Assembly: GCA_036245525.1 (NCBI GenBank)
Contig: BTPG01000006.1
Coordinates: 72,683,526-72,747,525 of the forward strand
Length of the DNA: 64,000 nucleotides
Origin: Semisulcospira habei
Taxonomy: Eukaryota > Mollusca > Gastropoda > Semisulcospiridae
Direction: 5' to 3'
This document shows, in pieces, positions 21,199 through 31,388 of the stretch. Position 1 is the first letter of the stretch, and every line of letters begins with the position of its first letter. The notes below the pieces were generated by a model. The model worked only from the letters and a program-made list of their open reading frames with translations. It made no database searches and was not told the DNA's origin. The position numbers were made by a program, and so were the translations under genes.

Positions 21199-24114
21199 CT
21201 ACGGCGCCTGTGGCGCCGGGAGGGAGTGTTGCGCTGCCGTGATGTCCCCCACCAGAGCGAGGTTGTCTCGCTGGCCTGCCAGATCCCGGAGGTAGAAGCG
21301 GGCGAAGGTAGATTCCGCTCGCCAGCCTACTGCCGCCACAATGTCTTTAACAGCACAGTTCCGGTCAAAGGCAAGACTCGTGGCCATGGCACGTACCTCG
21401 TGCGCGCGTATCTTAAGCCTCTTTGCTCCCTGTGGGGAGAGGTCCTGGTAGGCGGACCGAATGACCCAGCGTAGCCAGGAAGAGATCGTCTGGGCCGAAA
21501 TGTCATGTCTGCCGGGCCTAAGAGGCAGGAAGAGGCGTGAGCGTCCTCGACGGACGGCTTTGGTTCTGCGTAGATAGACGCGTAAGGCGCGCACAGGGTC
21601 TTGTTGCCTGGTCTCTCGAGGGAAGTCCATTCCCCGCAGCGGTCGCAGTGTGATCATTTGTGGCGCCGTCAGTGGAGACCTGGTCTTGGCAAGGAAGGAG
21701 GGATCTGGGAGAAGGTGCACGGAGCCATCCGCACGAAATTGCAGGCAGGTAGGGCGCACCGAGAGCGCGTGCAGCTCGCTGACTCGGGCCGCTGTGGCAA
21801 GGGCCAAAAGGAAGCAGGTCTTACGAGTCACGTCCTGAAGGCGGGCCAAGGGCAGTGGTTCGAATTTGGATGAGTTCAGCCACGTCAGGACCCAGGGAAG
21901 GTCCCAGCGCGGGACGAGAGAGCGGAGTACCGGACGTCGCAAGCCGAAGTGCGACATAAGGTCGGCGATGTCCTTACAGGCGCCGGGGTCCGGACGTCCA
22001 AGGTGTCGATAAGTGTCGGCAATCATGGAAAGGTATCCTCTGATGGTGATAGGGGCGAGACCCTGGTCTCCAAAGAGCCAGAGGAAGAAGTCCGCGAGCT
22101 GGGGGTGAGTCAAACCCGTGGGGTCGAGACGGAGGTCCTCACACCAGGCGCACAGCACTCGCCACTTTCCCTCGTAGACGCGTCGCGTTGAGGGTCTGCG
22201 GGCCGAAGAGATCGCCTCCACTGCTGCACTCGAGAAGCCTCTAGCGGTGAGGGCACGCCGCACAACCTCCAGGCGTGAAGGAGGAGACGCTCCGGGCACG
22301 GGTGGAAAAGGGCCTGTCGAGGCTGTTTGAGCATCGTCCGGGGCGTCGGTAAGCGCAAAGGAGGGCCCGTGGCGAGGCTGAGGAGGTCTGTGGTCCAAGA
22401 GCGGTTCCAGGAAAACGGGGCGACCAGGAGAACAACGGCGTTGGATCCCCGGAGTTTGAGGAGGACTTTGGGGACAAGGACCGTCGGGGGAAAGGCGTAG
22501 GCGATCAAACCGTCCCAGGGGATGGAGAGAGCGTCGACAGCCCAGGCCAGGGGATCCGGGACCGGGGAGACAAAGAGGGGAAGCTGATGGTTCCACCTCG
22601 TGGCAAACAGATCGATCTGAGGAGTCTCCCAGTCGGCGCAGATCATCTGGAAAATGTCCTGGCGAAGAGTCCATTCCGTGTGTAACATCTGACCACGACG
22701 CGAGAGCGAGTCGGCGAGGACGTTCAGGTGGCCCGGAATGTGTCTCGCTCGAAGGAAGATGCCGCGGGTCTGGCACCAAAGCATCAGCCGGTAGGTGAGC
22801 ATGCCCAAGTCGGGAGAGTGTGTGCCGCCTTGCTTCTGAAGGTACGCCACCACCGTCGCGTTGTCGGAAAGGACCAAGAGCTCCTGGCGCAGCAGACTCG
22901 ATTCCCAAGTGATGAGGGCTTGCCAAACAGCCTGAAGCTCCAACCAGTTGAAGTGACGGGCAGACATCTCTGGCGGCCAGGCTCCCGACGTCGTTCGGAA
23001 GTCCGGAAACAGGTGGGCACCCCACCCTGAGAGGCTCGCGTCGACACACAGGGATAGGCGAGGAGGGGGAGACGCGAGGGGAACTCCCGAAGCCAGCCAC
23101 GCCGGATCCATCCAGCGCAGCAGATGGGGACGAAGAAGCGCAGTGACCGGTACCAAGGCTGCCAAGTCGGCGGAGGACGGGCGCCAGTGAAGGAGGAGGT
23201 GCAGCTGTATGGGCCGATAGTAGAGACGCCCCAGGGGCAGGAGATCTGCAGCGGCGTTCATCGTTCCGAGAAGCTGTAGCCAAGTCCTGGCAGGTGCTGC
23301 GTCTAGCCGGCAAAGATCGGCGGTCAAGGAGGCTAACCTCTGAATCCGCTGTTCTGAAAGACGAACCAAGTTCAGATCGGTAGCGAAGTCCATGCCTAGG
23401 TGGACGAATCGGCGACTGGGCGAGAGATCCGATTTCCCTCTGTTGAGGAGAAAACCGAGTCGCGCTAACAGCCGGATCAAGGCGTCTCTGTCCGCTGAAA
23501 GAACGGTCGCCGATTGGTTGCGTAGGAGGAGGTCGTCGAGGTAATTGGAAGTAGGGCTGGACGATGACTGACGAGCCTTGGCCACTACCGCGTCCATCAG
23601 GCGAGAGAATACCCAAGGGCTGAGGTTGAGACCAAACGGAAGGGCCCGGAACTGGTAGACTGCTTCGTCGAAGGCGAAGCGCAGGTACTTCCTGGAGGTA
23701 GGGTGAATGGGAACATGTAAATACGCCTCTGACAGATCCAAGCTCACGGCGAAGTCCCTTGGCTGCACCGAGGCCCTGAGGGACCGAGCGGTTTCCATGC
23801 GGAAGTGAGGAGCCGAAATGAAGGAGTTCAGCTTGGAAAGATCGAAGATCGGGCGCCACCTGCCGTCCGGCTTGGGCACCAGGAAGAGGCGACTGTAGAA
23901 GGCCGGGGAGCCGTGACGCACAACCACCTCCGTGGCACACTTCTGCAGAAGAGCGGAGACCTCGGAACGCAGAGCGCTGGACTTTAACGGGTCGGAGGGC
24001 ATGGCGGTCCACAGAGGGGCCCGTCGCAGCGGAGGAGGAGAGCGAAACGAAATCCGAAGGCCGTCGGAGACGGTGGTCCTGATCCAGGGGTCGTCTGGGA
24101 ACAGCGAAAACCAC
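21199..24114 (-). CDS. DIRS tyrosine recombinase (element A)
   Basis: Site-specific recombinase that inserts the circular cDNA. The open frame is 971 codons, but recognisable recombinase is only the last ~350. These begin with a SAM-like N-terminal core (STRRVYEGKWRVLCAWCED, TIRGYLSMIADTYRHLG). The catalytic set is R777 (in AARVSELHAL), H905 and R908 (HEVR), and nucleophile Y941 (FARFYLRD). The upstream ~620 codons overlap the RT/RNase H gene in another frame and are rich in Arg, Ser and Pro; whether they are translated is unknown. The start codon is therefore uncertain. Confidence 0.85.
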   Translation of the reverse strand: MVFAVPRRPLDQDHRLRRPSDFVSLSSSAATGPSVDRHALRPVKVQRSAFRGLRSSAEVCHGGGCASRLPGLLQSPLPGAQAGRQVAPDLRSFQAELLHFGSSLPHGNRSVPQGLGAAKGLRRELGSVRGVFTCSHSPYLQEVPALRLRRSSLPVPGPSVWSQPQPLGILSPDGRGSGQGSSVIVQPYFQLPRRPPPTQPIGDRSFSGQRRLDPAVSATRFSPQQREIGSLAQSPIRPPRHGLRYRSELGSSFRTADSEVSLLDRRSLPARRSTCQDLATASRNDERRCRSPAPGASLLSAHTAAPPPSLAPVLRRLGSLGTGHCASSSPSAALDGSGVAGFGSSPRVSPSSPIPVCRREPLRVGCPPVSGLPNDVGSLAARDVCPSLQLVGASGCLASPHHLGIESAAPGALGPFRQRDGGGVPSEARRHTLSRLGHAHLPADALVPDPRHLPSSETHSGPPERPRRLALASWSDVTHGMDSSPGHFPDDLRRLGDSSDRSVCHEVEPSASPLCLPGPGSPGLGCRRSLHPLGRFDRLRLSPDGPCPQSPPQTPGIQRRCSPGRPVFLEPLLDHRPPQPRHGPSFALTDAPDDAQTASTGPFPPVPGASPPSRLEVVRRALTARGFSSAAVEAISSARRPSTRRVYEGKWRVLCAWCEDLRLDPTGLTHPQLADFFLWLFGDQGLAPITIRGYLSMIADTYRHLGRPDPGACKDIADLMSHFGLRRPVLRSLVPRWDLPWVLTWLNSSKFEPLPLARLQDVTRKTCFLLALATAARVSELHALSVRPTCLQFRADGSVHLLPDPSFLAKTRSPLTAPQMITLRPLRGMDFPRETRQQDPVRALRVYLRRTKAVRRGRSRLFLPLRPGRHDISAQTISSWLRWVIRSAYQDLSPQGAKRLKIRAHEVRAMATSLAFDRNCAVKDIVAAVGWRAESTFARFYLRDLAGQRDNLALVGDITAAQHSLPAPQAP

Positions 24115-24458
24115 TCTTCGCTGAACCGGGCAAGCCTCCCGCCGACTGGAGGACCCAAGACGGTCGGCGGGGGCGGAGCTAGGGAGTCAGTGAGCCCGCC
24201 CGCGCCCAGGGCGACGGGCAGGTCGGGACCGGGCGGGGGCAAAGGAGCTAACCTGACCGGGGCGACCAAAGGCAGGGCGGCGGTGGGGGTTACGAGAAGG
24301 GAGGGGGTCTGAGGACGCAGGAAGTCCGGAGCCCCGCAGGGCGCGACCCGCGGCCTTGCGGGAGGAGCGAAAGCGAGAAGGCGCAGATTTGGAAGGCCAC
24401 CGATCCGAGTTCGCGATCTTAACCGAAGACCAGGTATCGCCAAACAGAAGTGATCCAC
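22110..24458 (-). CDS. DIRS reverse transcriptase / RNase H / methyltransferase-like (element A)
   Basis: 782-codon frame. RT spans about 150-400 with VPKPDGRWRPIFDLSKLN, SLDLSEAYLHVPIHP, LPFGLNLSPWVF and the catalytic YLDD at 306-309. RNase H follows: D473 in LCVDASLSGWG, E in NWLELQAVW, D in LVLSDNATVVAYL, and HIPGHLNVLADSLSR. After it (about 630-720) comes IDLFATRWNHQLP ... DGLIAYAFPPTVLVPKVLLK, which resembles the Dam-type methyltransferase domain of DIRS elements, with AFPP where NPPY would be expected. The first ~90 codons overlap the end of gag; translation may use frameshifting or re-initiation. Confidence 0.9.
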   Translation of the reverse strand: MDHFCLAIPGLRLRSRTRIGGLPNLRLLAFAPPARPRVAPCGAPDFLRPQTPSLLVTPTAALPLVAPVRLAPLPPPGPDLPVALGAGGLTDSLAPPPPTVLGPPVGGRLARFSEEWFSLFPDDPWIRTTVSDGLRISFRSPPPLRRAPLWTAMPSDPLKSSALRSEVSALLQKCATEVVVRHGSPAFYSRLFLVPKPDGRWRPIFDLSKLNSFISAPHFRMETARSLRASVQPRDFAVSLDLSEAYLHVPIHPTSRKYLRFAFDEAVYQFRALPFGLNLSPWVFSRLMDAVVAKARQSSSSPTSNYLDDLLLRNQSATVLSADRDALIRLLARLGFLLNRGKSDLSPSRRFVHLGMDFATDLNLVRLSEQRIQRLASLTADLCRLDAAPARTWLQLLGTMNAAADLLPLGRLYYRPIQLHLLLHWRPSSADLAALVPVTALLRPHLLRWMDPAWLASGVPLASPPPRLSLCVDASLSGWGAHLFPDFRTTSGAWPPEMSARHFNWLELQAVWQALITWESSLLRQELLVLSDNATVVAYLQKQGGTHSPDLGMLTYRLMLWCQTRGIFLRARHIPGHLNVLADSLSRRGQMLHTEWTLRQDIFQMICADWETPQIDLFATRWNHQLPLFVSPVPDPLAWAVDALSIPWDGLIAYAFPPTVLVPKVLLKLRGSNAVVLLVAPFSWNRSWTTDLLSLATGPPLRLPTPRTMLKQPRQALFHPCPERLLLHAWRLCGVPSPLEASRVQQWRRSLRPADPQRDASTRESGECCAPGVRTSVSTPRV

Positions 24459-26598
24459 CTAGGGGGGCACGACGCAACTGGTTCTGCAGGTCCGAAGGCA
24501 AACCCCGGCAAGCTCGCAGGACAGCATCTCGACGCATGAGGTCACAATTGGAGGAAGCCGCCATGGCGTTGACAGATGAGTGATACGCCGCACGATTAGC
24601 TACCTCCGCGAGGGCGAGAAGATCTCCTAACAGGGGAGTGATGGAAGGATGCCAAGCTTCCTCTATCCGCTGTACCGCCGCTCGGGTGACAAGCTCGAGG
24701 AAGCCCGAACAAGCAAGGGTGTTACGAACCAGGGCCGCTGTAGCATCCAAACCTCGAGGAAAGGCGCGTTTCAGAAGCGAAGAGCCGCCAGCCTGAAGAA
24801 CAGCCGCCGGATCCACTGGAGGAAGAGCGCAGACAAAGGACTGGGAATGTCCAGAGTACCACTCCTGCCGGAAGGCGATGTCGAGGCCGGGGGGCCATCT
24901 GCGGTCGCCGAAAAACTGGTGTTCCCTAGGGGCAGCGAGGAGGTGCGCGGAGAAGGCGTCCCGCATGTCGCTGAAACCAGGAGGCTGAGGAAGAGACTTA
25001 AACTTCTTCGTCTGCCGACCAGCATCGACGAAGGCCGATACCTTGCGCTTGAGGGGGGGAGACGGAGGGCAAGCGTCGACTGGGAGGGAGGCTGAAACGA
25101 TGCGGGCGGCCTCATCCAAGGCGAGCAACGTAGCCGCGCGAGAAGAAGAAGGCAGCGGAGAAGAGTCCGAGATGTCCGAAAGGGACGAGCGGGAGGCGGG
25201 GGAACGGCTACCTGGGCCTAGCAGGGCAGAAGCAGAATCCTCAGCCAGCAAACTCAAGGCGTCCTCGTCCCGGGGAGGAGGGGGAGCGGCAAGCGGACTG
25301 CCGCGGCGAGAACGGAGAGGTCCCCGAGAGGCGTCCAGCCGGGAGGAGAAGGGAGAGCGACTACGAGGACGGGAATGAGGGGGACCCTCCCGGCGCGGGC
25401 TCCGCGCGGAGAGACGCCTAGGGGAAAAAGACGGCCGACGCGAAGAGCGATGGGGCGAAGACCGCCGGTAGCGCGAAGAAGACCGCGGCAAAGCCGCAAC
25501 CAGGCGAGGGGGGCTGGAGGGCGTCCGACGAGAATGATGATGCCGACGACGAGAGTCCCACGGCGAGCGAGATCGCGGCGAATAGGGAGAAGCCCTGGAG
25601 GCGTGAGTCCTTGGTCGCGTCGCACTTCGTCTCTGAGAGCCGGGCGCTAAAAGGCGGGCTCCCTGCCGGTAACTTGACTCCTCGTAGGAGTGCGCGGGCG
25701 TGAGAGACGAGCGAGAACTGACCGCAGACAAGGGGCGGCGAGGGTTGCGTCCCCTTGGGCCGAGCTCAGGGAGGACGGCACTTGGGGTCTGCAAGGTAGG
25801 GTCAGTTGTCCGAACAGTGCTGGGTGTACGTGTTCTAAGCGGCGTCCTATCCATGGGGTCCGAACGGACAAGCTTGGTCCCTGCTCCTGACACACTGGGG
25901 GACGCTCGGACGGGAGGGTTACTCACAGGTAACGGCCGGTCCCGCCTGTAAAATCTCCAAAGCTGCGACCACTTCAGTTCTGGCCACGTGGAGCAGAGGT
26001 CACAAGAGCGGCCCGAGGCACAGCCAGAGCAAGGGAGGCATACAGCGTGGTTGTCCGTTGGCCACTGGAAGTCGCCGCAGAGGGTGCAGGTTCGCACTTG
26101 GCAACTGCAACACACAAACAAACAAGCGTACAAGCGAGAGCACGTGGCGGCGCCCAACAAGGGGAAAGGGGAAACTAAGGTGACAAAGTCAACATACCCA
26201 AAGTGAACACACAATTCACCCCCCCCCCCCCCCCCCCCCCCAAGGAGCGAGCGCCGAGGCACGAGGCCGGCAAGCTAAGAGTCCGGGGCGCAGCAACGCT
26301 CCGCCAGCACCCGGCTACCCAACGTAACCGCAACAAAAGACGGAAGCCGTCTGGCACAACACATGTTTCATTGGTCAATCTCTGCATGAAAAACAAAGAC
26401 AGTTTATGCGCCCGCGCTCGGTATTAAGCGACACGGCGTAGGCCCCAAGGGCCAAGCCGAGAAACAAAGCACGGCGCCAGGTTAAACAAACAAAGGCTGA
26501 GAAGAGCTCACGACCGGCGACCCGCTTGGAGGCCGGCCGAAGGCCAATCAACTACCTTACCTCTCCGCAGCAACCGGGGCGGGGGACGACACCTCCAT
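24187..26598 (-). CDS. DIRS gag-like protein, spliced leader exon (element A)
   Basis: Proposed as two exons: 26561-26598 (ATG, 38 nt, encoding MEVSSPAPVAAE plus 2 nt) and 24187-26104, with a 456 bp intron (donor GAGAG|GTAAGG, acceptor GTGTTGCAG|TTGCC). The spliced frame gives 651 residues. Order: a Cys-rich N-terminus (CTLCGDFQWP, CLPCSGC, CDLC), a long RS/RP-rich tract, KRKVSAFVDAG, then a capsid-like helical part containing NAMAASSNCDLMRRDAVLRA, shared with DIRS gags. Unspliced, the frame also opens upstream in a poly-G tract, but that start has no counterpart in element B. Confidence 0.75.
26105..26560 (-). other. Putative spliceosomal intron in gag leader of element A
   Basis: Minus-strand donor GTAAGGTAG at 26560 and acceptor TGTTTGTGTGTTGCAG ending at 26105. 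The same donor type, acceptor type, exon-1 length (38 nt) and phase occur in element B. A poly-G tract lies inside it (minus strand; 26219-26240 on the plus strand as C). Confidence 0.7.
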
Positions 26599-26799
26599 AC
26601 CACAACAGCGCCGAAGGCGGGAAAGGAGGCCAACCGAAGAGGCGAGAAGGCAGCAGAGGCAGAAGAAGAAGCAGCTGAAGGTAGCAGCACACGGCAAGAG
26701 TCCGCAAGCGAAGCAAGTCCCAACACAGGACAGAGACGGGTTCCAAACCGGTCGAAAGTAAGCGAGGCCGGAGGCTAGCAAAACACGTCTGCACTAGAC

Positions 26800-26984
26800 G
26801 AGCTAAGTAGACTAAACTGAGTAAGCATCACATGACTCGGAACCGGATGGGCAGTCACGGGAGATCACTCTCGGCCCCTCTGTGGGTTCCCCGAGTGCCT
26901 CCCGGTTGGTGCAGGGGCACAACGGGTTCCTAGGCTAAAATTGAGAGTAAGTAGACACTTCCCTATCAGTCATGTCATCGGTAA
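26800..26984. repeat. Right inverted terminal repeat of element A
   Basis: Reverse complement of 20778-20958, ending GTCATGTCATCGGTAA. The outer end continues TGTTTTTGAGGAAATA to about 27001. Confidence 0.85.
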
Positions 26985-27248
26985 TGTTTTTGAGGAAATA
27001 ATGTGAATCATTTCATGTCCGCACAAACAGTCAACGATCCTTTTCCTGAATGAAAACCAGTATTGTGACCACATCCTTTAAGCAGCACAATATTAATATA
27101 CAGTATGTCTACGTTATCAATATCAGTTTGGAACATGGGCATTGCAGCTTTAAATATAATCAAGTCATCAGCTAACAGAACAAATTTAACTTCCCACAAG
27201 CCAAATCAACAGTGGGGCGGCTCCCATAAACACAGCTCCCATCAAGCC

Positions 27249-27449
27249 ATTACCCTTTACATCCTGAGGCTGATAAAAAAAGTGTTTATTGTCTCATGAT
27301 GGCTTTATTACAGATTAGGAGATATATCCACCATTTCAGTGCAAGTGTGGTGCCAGAACAGCTTGGCTCCTCAGGCGCCAAGCTATTCTGGCACCACCCT
27401 TGAACTAGTCAGATTTCAAACAATCGTGTATCAGGATGAAAAAGGTTAA
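27249..27449. mobile_element. Palindromic MITE, family B
   Basis: Left end ATTACCCTTTACATCCTGA and right end TCAGGATGAAAAAGGTTAA are inverted repeats. The central hairpin is at 27340-27400 with apex CAGGCGCC. Confidence 0.8.
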
Positions 27450-28054
27450 CGCTGAAATTCCAATTCAGTCACTGTCCCCTACAAACTGCATACAGTGACC
27501 AGCATGCATACACGTACATCGTGATACTGCCAAAAATGGGAACCATACACACAAAAAAACTTAAGTGATGGCTCACTCCCAACATCCCAGTAAGCGAACG
27601 ATTCTCAGGCTGCATGGGTCCACTGTAGCCGACGTTGGCCTGAGGACCTCTACTCAATAGGATGTAAAGTAAACCACTTTTGCATTAAAGTTCCCTAAAA
27701 TTACAGGCAGCGAGTTCACACGATTACCTATTCTTATGTCACTAGCAGAAGCCCTGAAAAGATGTGCAAGTTTTGGGAAGATTACTGGATTTTGTTTATA
27801 CGTTTCTACAAAAGGCAGCACCTTGCACAAATTACATGTCTATCATTATTACCATCATCATAGTAGGCCCCAATCCACAAAGCTTTTTAGGGCTCCCTTT
27901 CTGTGAGAACCTTACGGAGTAGAAGGCCGGTGACTTGGACGCAAAAGAAACAGCAAATGTTCAGCAGCAACATCAAGTTGTCAAGTACACAATAGGTGTT
28001 TCACAACCAAGTAGACCCAACCAAGTGGGGGAAACAGAACAGAAACAGAATACA

Positions 28055-28130
28055 CCTGCAAGAGGCATAGATTCGCGTGAGCCATCATGGATGTGAGGTC
28101 TCATGAGGATCTATGCCTCTTGCAGATACA
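28055..28130. repeat. Hairpin of family C
   Basis: GCAAGAGGCATAGATTCGCG pairs with GAGGATCTATGCCTCTTGC. Confidence 0.7.
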
Positions 28131-29989
28131 GTGTCTCCTGAGGAGTGTACAGTATGACAGATGGAAAACAGACAATCAGAGACATAGAAAGAGCTCTGGG
28201 AAAATGGAATGGATTCAACATCTCTATGTTAGATAGTTGTGTTTGAGTTAGCAGTCACACAATTTAAAAGAGCATCAATGTATCATACAGCCAGTTTTTA
28301 AATGTCATGGAAAACAGCACAACATTACCAGCTGTAAATGCAAATTGTAATGCTACAGTAATTTAGCAAAAGAAAAATCTCACTGGTTCGAGTGAGCCAC
28401 TGAGTGTTAACCTAAACGTAATAGTAGCTGCCTTTGTGACACATGATGTACACCACTCTACACGCACTTCAAAGTCTGCAAATAGCAAGCAAAAGGAGTC
28501 TGGGATCACATTTCTCAAATTTGGTAGGATGGGGGATGGGGGGTTGGGGGTGGGGGGCAACGGTGTCTCCAACGCTGAGGAATATGCACTAGTTGTAGGA
28601 GACAGATGGACCATGATATAAACTAGCACTGTCCATCAACCTCCTAGTGTAGTTTGTCAGGTGTGAACGATTTCAGATTCACAGGCACTGTCATTCCCTT
28701 GATGCCACACACAGTATTATCAATCACAGTATCAAAAGAAAATTACACACAGTCTGTTGTAAGAAAATTAAGAAAACAATGAATGGTTTTACAGGGAGAT
28801 GTTTCTGACACCACAGAAAAAAGCTACAGAAGAATGGTTATCTGATATCATTAATGAACCCTATATATCATTATTCTAACAAAAGAAACTCTTTTACCCC
28901 GTGACTGCTACTGACAATGCCATTCAATGGAAAAGACATGTAGTTAACCCTTTGGGTGTCGGTGGCATTTTTGGCCATGATTCCTGCAGAAAGCAATTTC
29001 ATCTCCCAGACCTAACTTGGGTGGTGGTCAGAATAACTAGTAGGGCCCTAAAACATTTGGTCGTTCCTGAGGTACCTGTCTCGTCCAGCAAGCAGTGTCA
29101 TCAGTGGCAGCCAAGGAGTTAAATTTCATGGAAAATAACACATTATCTACAAAAATGCCCAAAAGAAGAGTATTTTCTTCAACCTATCCCCCTCCACACC
29201 CCCCACAGGTTACTGGCAGCTTAAAATATGATGATGCTACATGGTTTTAAATTCAGTGGCAATGACAGGGATACTGGCAAATTCTTTAAAGACAACAAAT
29301 ACGCGAAGTGAAAATGAACGATGAAATTAGTCTACGGAAAATGCTACCAAAATATTAGGCCTAAAGAGGCTCATGCTTTCTGTGACTAGGCTTGAAAAAA
29401 GGACTTTGGTTATGACTATTCAATGCCCATGAAGATGACACAATATGGTTGATTATCAAAGTACCCAGACCAAAAGGGGTATGTACTGCCAAGCACGTAT
29501 AACGCAAGGAAATAGCCAACAAAAAAAGAAACATGCTTCTAAAATTTAAAACATGTTCCTTTCTTTCTTGTTTAATTTCTGGACTTTTATTAACTCATTT
29601 GAGACATGCAGCATGAGAATAGATCACTCTGTGCCAAGTATTCAAATGCAGAAATCCATGAATATGTTAACAAGACCCATACAATGTCCAAAGTACAACA
29701 AATAAGTGTGATTTGATCTTTAAGTATGGTAGCTTGGTACATCCTAAAACACAAACGCCTATACACATATGTAGGCCATGTCCCATGGTTGAAAAAAAAA
29801 AAATAGCACCAATAATGTCCTTAGAGACAATGAACAAAAACTTTCCTGCTACGATGTACAAAAATATGAGTACACATATCGGTAAAAACTATGTTTTGGC
29901 GCAGAACACAAAGGAAGATGGAGCTTTGAATTAGCAGCTGCCGATTTTCACAAGGGACAAATGATCAACCCCTTAGAAAGCTTATTCCA

Positions 29990-30060
29990 ACTGTGAGGCA
30001 TAGACCGTGAGCCCTATGCAGCTGCAGGGGTTCATGAGAATCTATGTACCTTGTTGAGAA
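29990..30060. repeat. Hairpin of family C
   Basis: GAGGCATAGACCGTGAGCCC faces GGGTTCATGAGAATCTATGT with mismatches. Confidence 0.6.
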
Positions 30061-30067
30061 ATAACTT

Positions 30068-30275
30068 GAGCCATAACCCCTCCATTGCCAGAACAAGCAC
30101 AGTATATGAGGCACAGGTCCTCGCGAGTCCCAGCAACTGCGAGGGCTCACAGGGACCTATGCCTTTTGTTGGTTTCTCTCAAATCTGTGTGCCTCACACA
30201 GACGAAGATATCCATCTGTAAATCTGCAATGGTTTTCAAGACTGAGACACTAGCACTAAGGAGGTTGATCCTGTG
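30068..30275. repeat. Family C palindromic element
   Basis: ATAACCCCTCCATTGCC precedes a hairpin (about 30106-30170) of AGGCACAGGTCCTCGCGAGT and its partial complement around CAACTGCGAGGG. It probably extends to GCACTAAGGAGGTTGAT. Confidence 0.55.
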
Positions 30276-30725
30276 ACTGTAAAGGCGCGATGGCAACACT
30301 GGGAAGGCAAGATGTCACATCAGCACCATAGAAATATCTCACCAGTCACTGGAGCATTGTCCATGATCCCTGCACTGTCCGCAATGTGTCCATGGAAAGT
30401 GAAATGGTGGGAAATATCTTGATAAAGCTCAGCGACTGGAGATCATTTGAGGCTTACAAACACAGAGAAAGCATCTTCTTCCTAAAAGAATGATAAATAT
30501 GTTCTTCAAATCATTACCCTCAGTTTTTATATTTTATACAGCACTCATGAAAGGAGGGCATTTGCAGTTTCAATTTCTAGCCAGACATTTGTGTCTTCAT
30601 CCACCGGAAACATCATTGCAGGAATGATAATTAGCAAGTTGAGAACTCCAGTTTTTGATGTACAGAAAAGACTGTAGCTTGTGCACTAAATCAAGAAGGC
30701 GGTTGACTGACGGCTGAGCGTGTGG

Positions 30726-30875
30726 TCATGCAGTAGTCTCCGGCAGAGGCACGGGGACAGGTTGGGAGAGTGGCACTGGAGCCTGGAATGACTTTATGAA
30801 GGTGGTGATGGCTGCTGTCTTTTGTCTTTTCTGATTTGTTGCTTCTTCCAACTGCTCTCCTTTCAGTTTTTCCTC
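30726..30875 (-). CDS. PHF21A: PHF21A-like terminal exon
   Basis: 150 nt including the TGA stop at 30726-30728; acceptor TTTTCTGCAG. It encodes EEKLKGEQLEEATNQKRQKT, finishing the coiled coil, then a hydrophobic/Pro-rich tail ending PVPLPETTA. The tail resembles the short post-coil region of vertebrate PHF21A in position rather than sequence. Confidence 0.8.
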   Translation of the reverse strand, partial: EEKLKGEQLEEATNQKRQKTAAITTFIKSFQAPVPLSQPVPVPLPETTA

Positions 30876-31175
30876 CTGCAGAAAAGAACAGTAAACCTGC
30901 ATTTATTCACTCTTCGATGCTTTCAAAATTGAAGCCCACCTTATGCTGCATATCTTGTAATATGTGAGAAGCAATGGCTCGTGCAGATTTCTTGCTAAGG
31001 GATTGTTTCAGAAATACAATCATAGCCCAAAAATGACTGCCAGTGTAAAAAAAAAGGCAAGAACTACTTTCTCATACAATGTCTGAAATCACGTGTACAG
31101 TCCAAAATTGTCACAGTTACACGTTTTACAACTACTCCATACACAAGATTTTCGCTGTACCTGTCAAATTTGTCT

Positions 31176-31388
31176 GAACTCATTCAGCCCGACGGCCGTA
31201 TTTCCCAAATTTTGGAGGCATCTTCTAATGACTATGCACCAGTTGCAGGAGATGGATCGACCATGATAATTCAAGGGCAGTGCCAGATTAGCTTGGCGCT
31301 GATAGGCGCCAAGCTAATCTGGCACTGCCCTTTAATTATCATGGTCAATCCATCTCCTGCTGTAGTGCATCAGGGCTGAGTGGGTTAA
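31176..31388. mobile_element. Palindromic MITE, family A
   Basis: Left end GAACTCATTCAGCCC and right end AGGGCTGAGTGGGTTAA are inverted. The hairpin (31250-31352) has arms ATAATTCAAGGGCAGTGCCA and complement. It sits in the last intron of the PHF21A homologue. Confidence 0.8.

Larger units (their letters stand above)
20736..27001 (-). mobile_element. DIRS-like tyrosine-recombinase retrotransposon, element A
   Basis: A 6.27 kb element on the minus strand encodes gag, RT/RNase H with a methyltransferase-like tail, and a tyrosine recombinase, in that order, all open. It has ~180 bp inverted terminal repeats (20778-20958 and 26800-26984). An internal complementary region at 20996-21095 joins the complements of the two outer ends, the hallmark of DIRS1-like elements that integrate by recombinase. 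No target duplication is seen, as expected. It lies about 3.7 kb downstream of the PHF21A-homologue stop, in the same orientation. All domains look intact, so it may be recently active. Confidence 0.9.
27002..30725. other. Region downstream of the PHF21A-homologue stop codon
   Basis: Probably 3' untranslated region and/or intergenic DNA. Possible minus-strand AATAAA signals occur (for example TTTATT near 29586 and 27304), but none is decisive. It contains family B and C palindromes and no coding exon I can support. Confidence 0.45.

Noticed and set aside
21226..25951. Many open frames on the plus strand across DIRS element A (and likewise 46904-52515 in B)
   Set aside because: They are antisense shadows of GC-rich gag, RT and recombinase genes. 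They lack recognisable domains, and the element's gene order explains the region.
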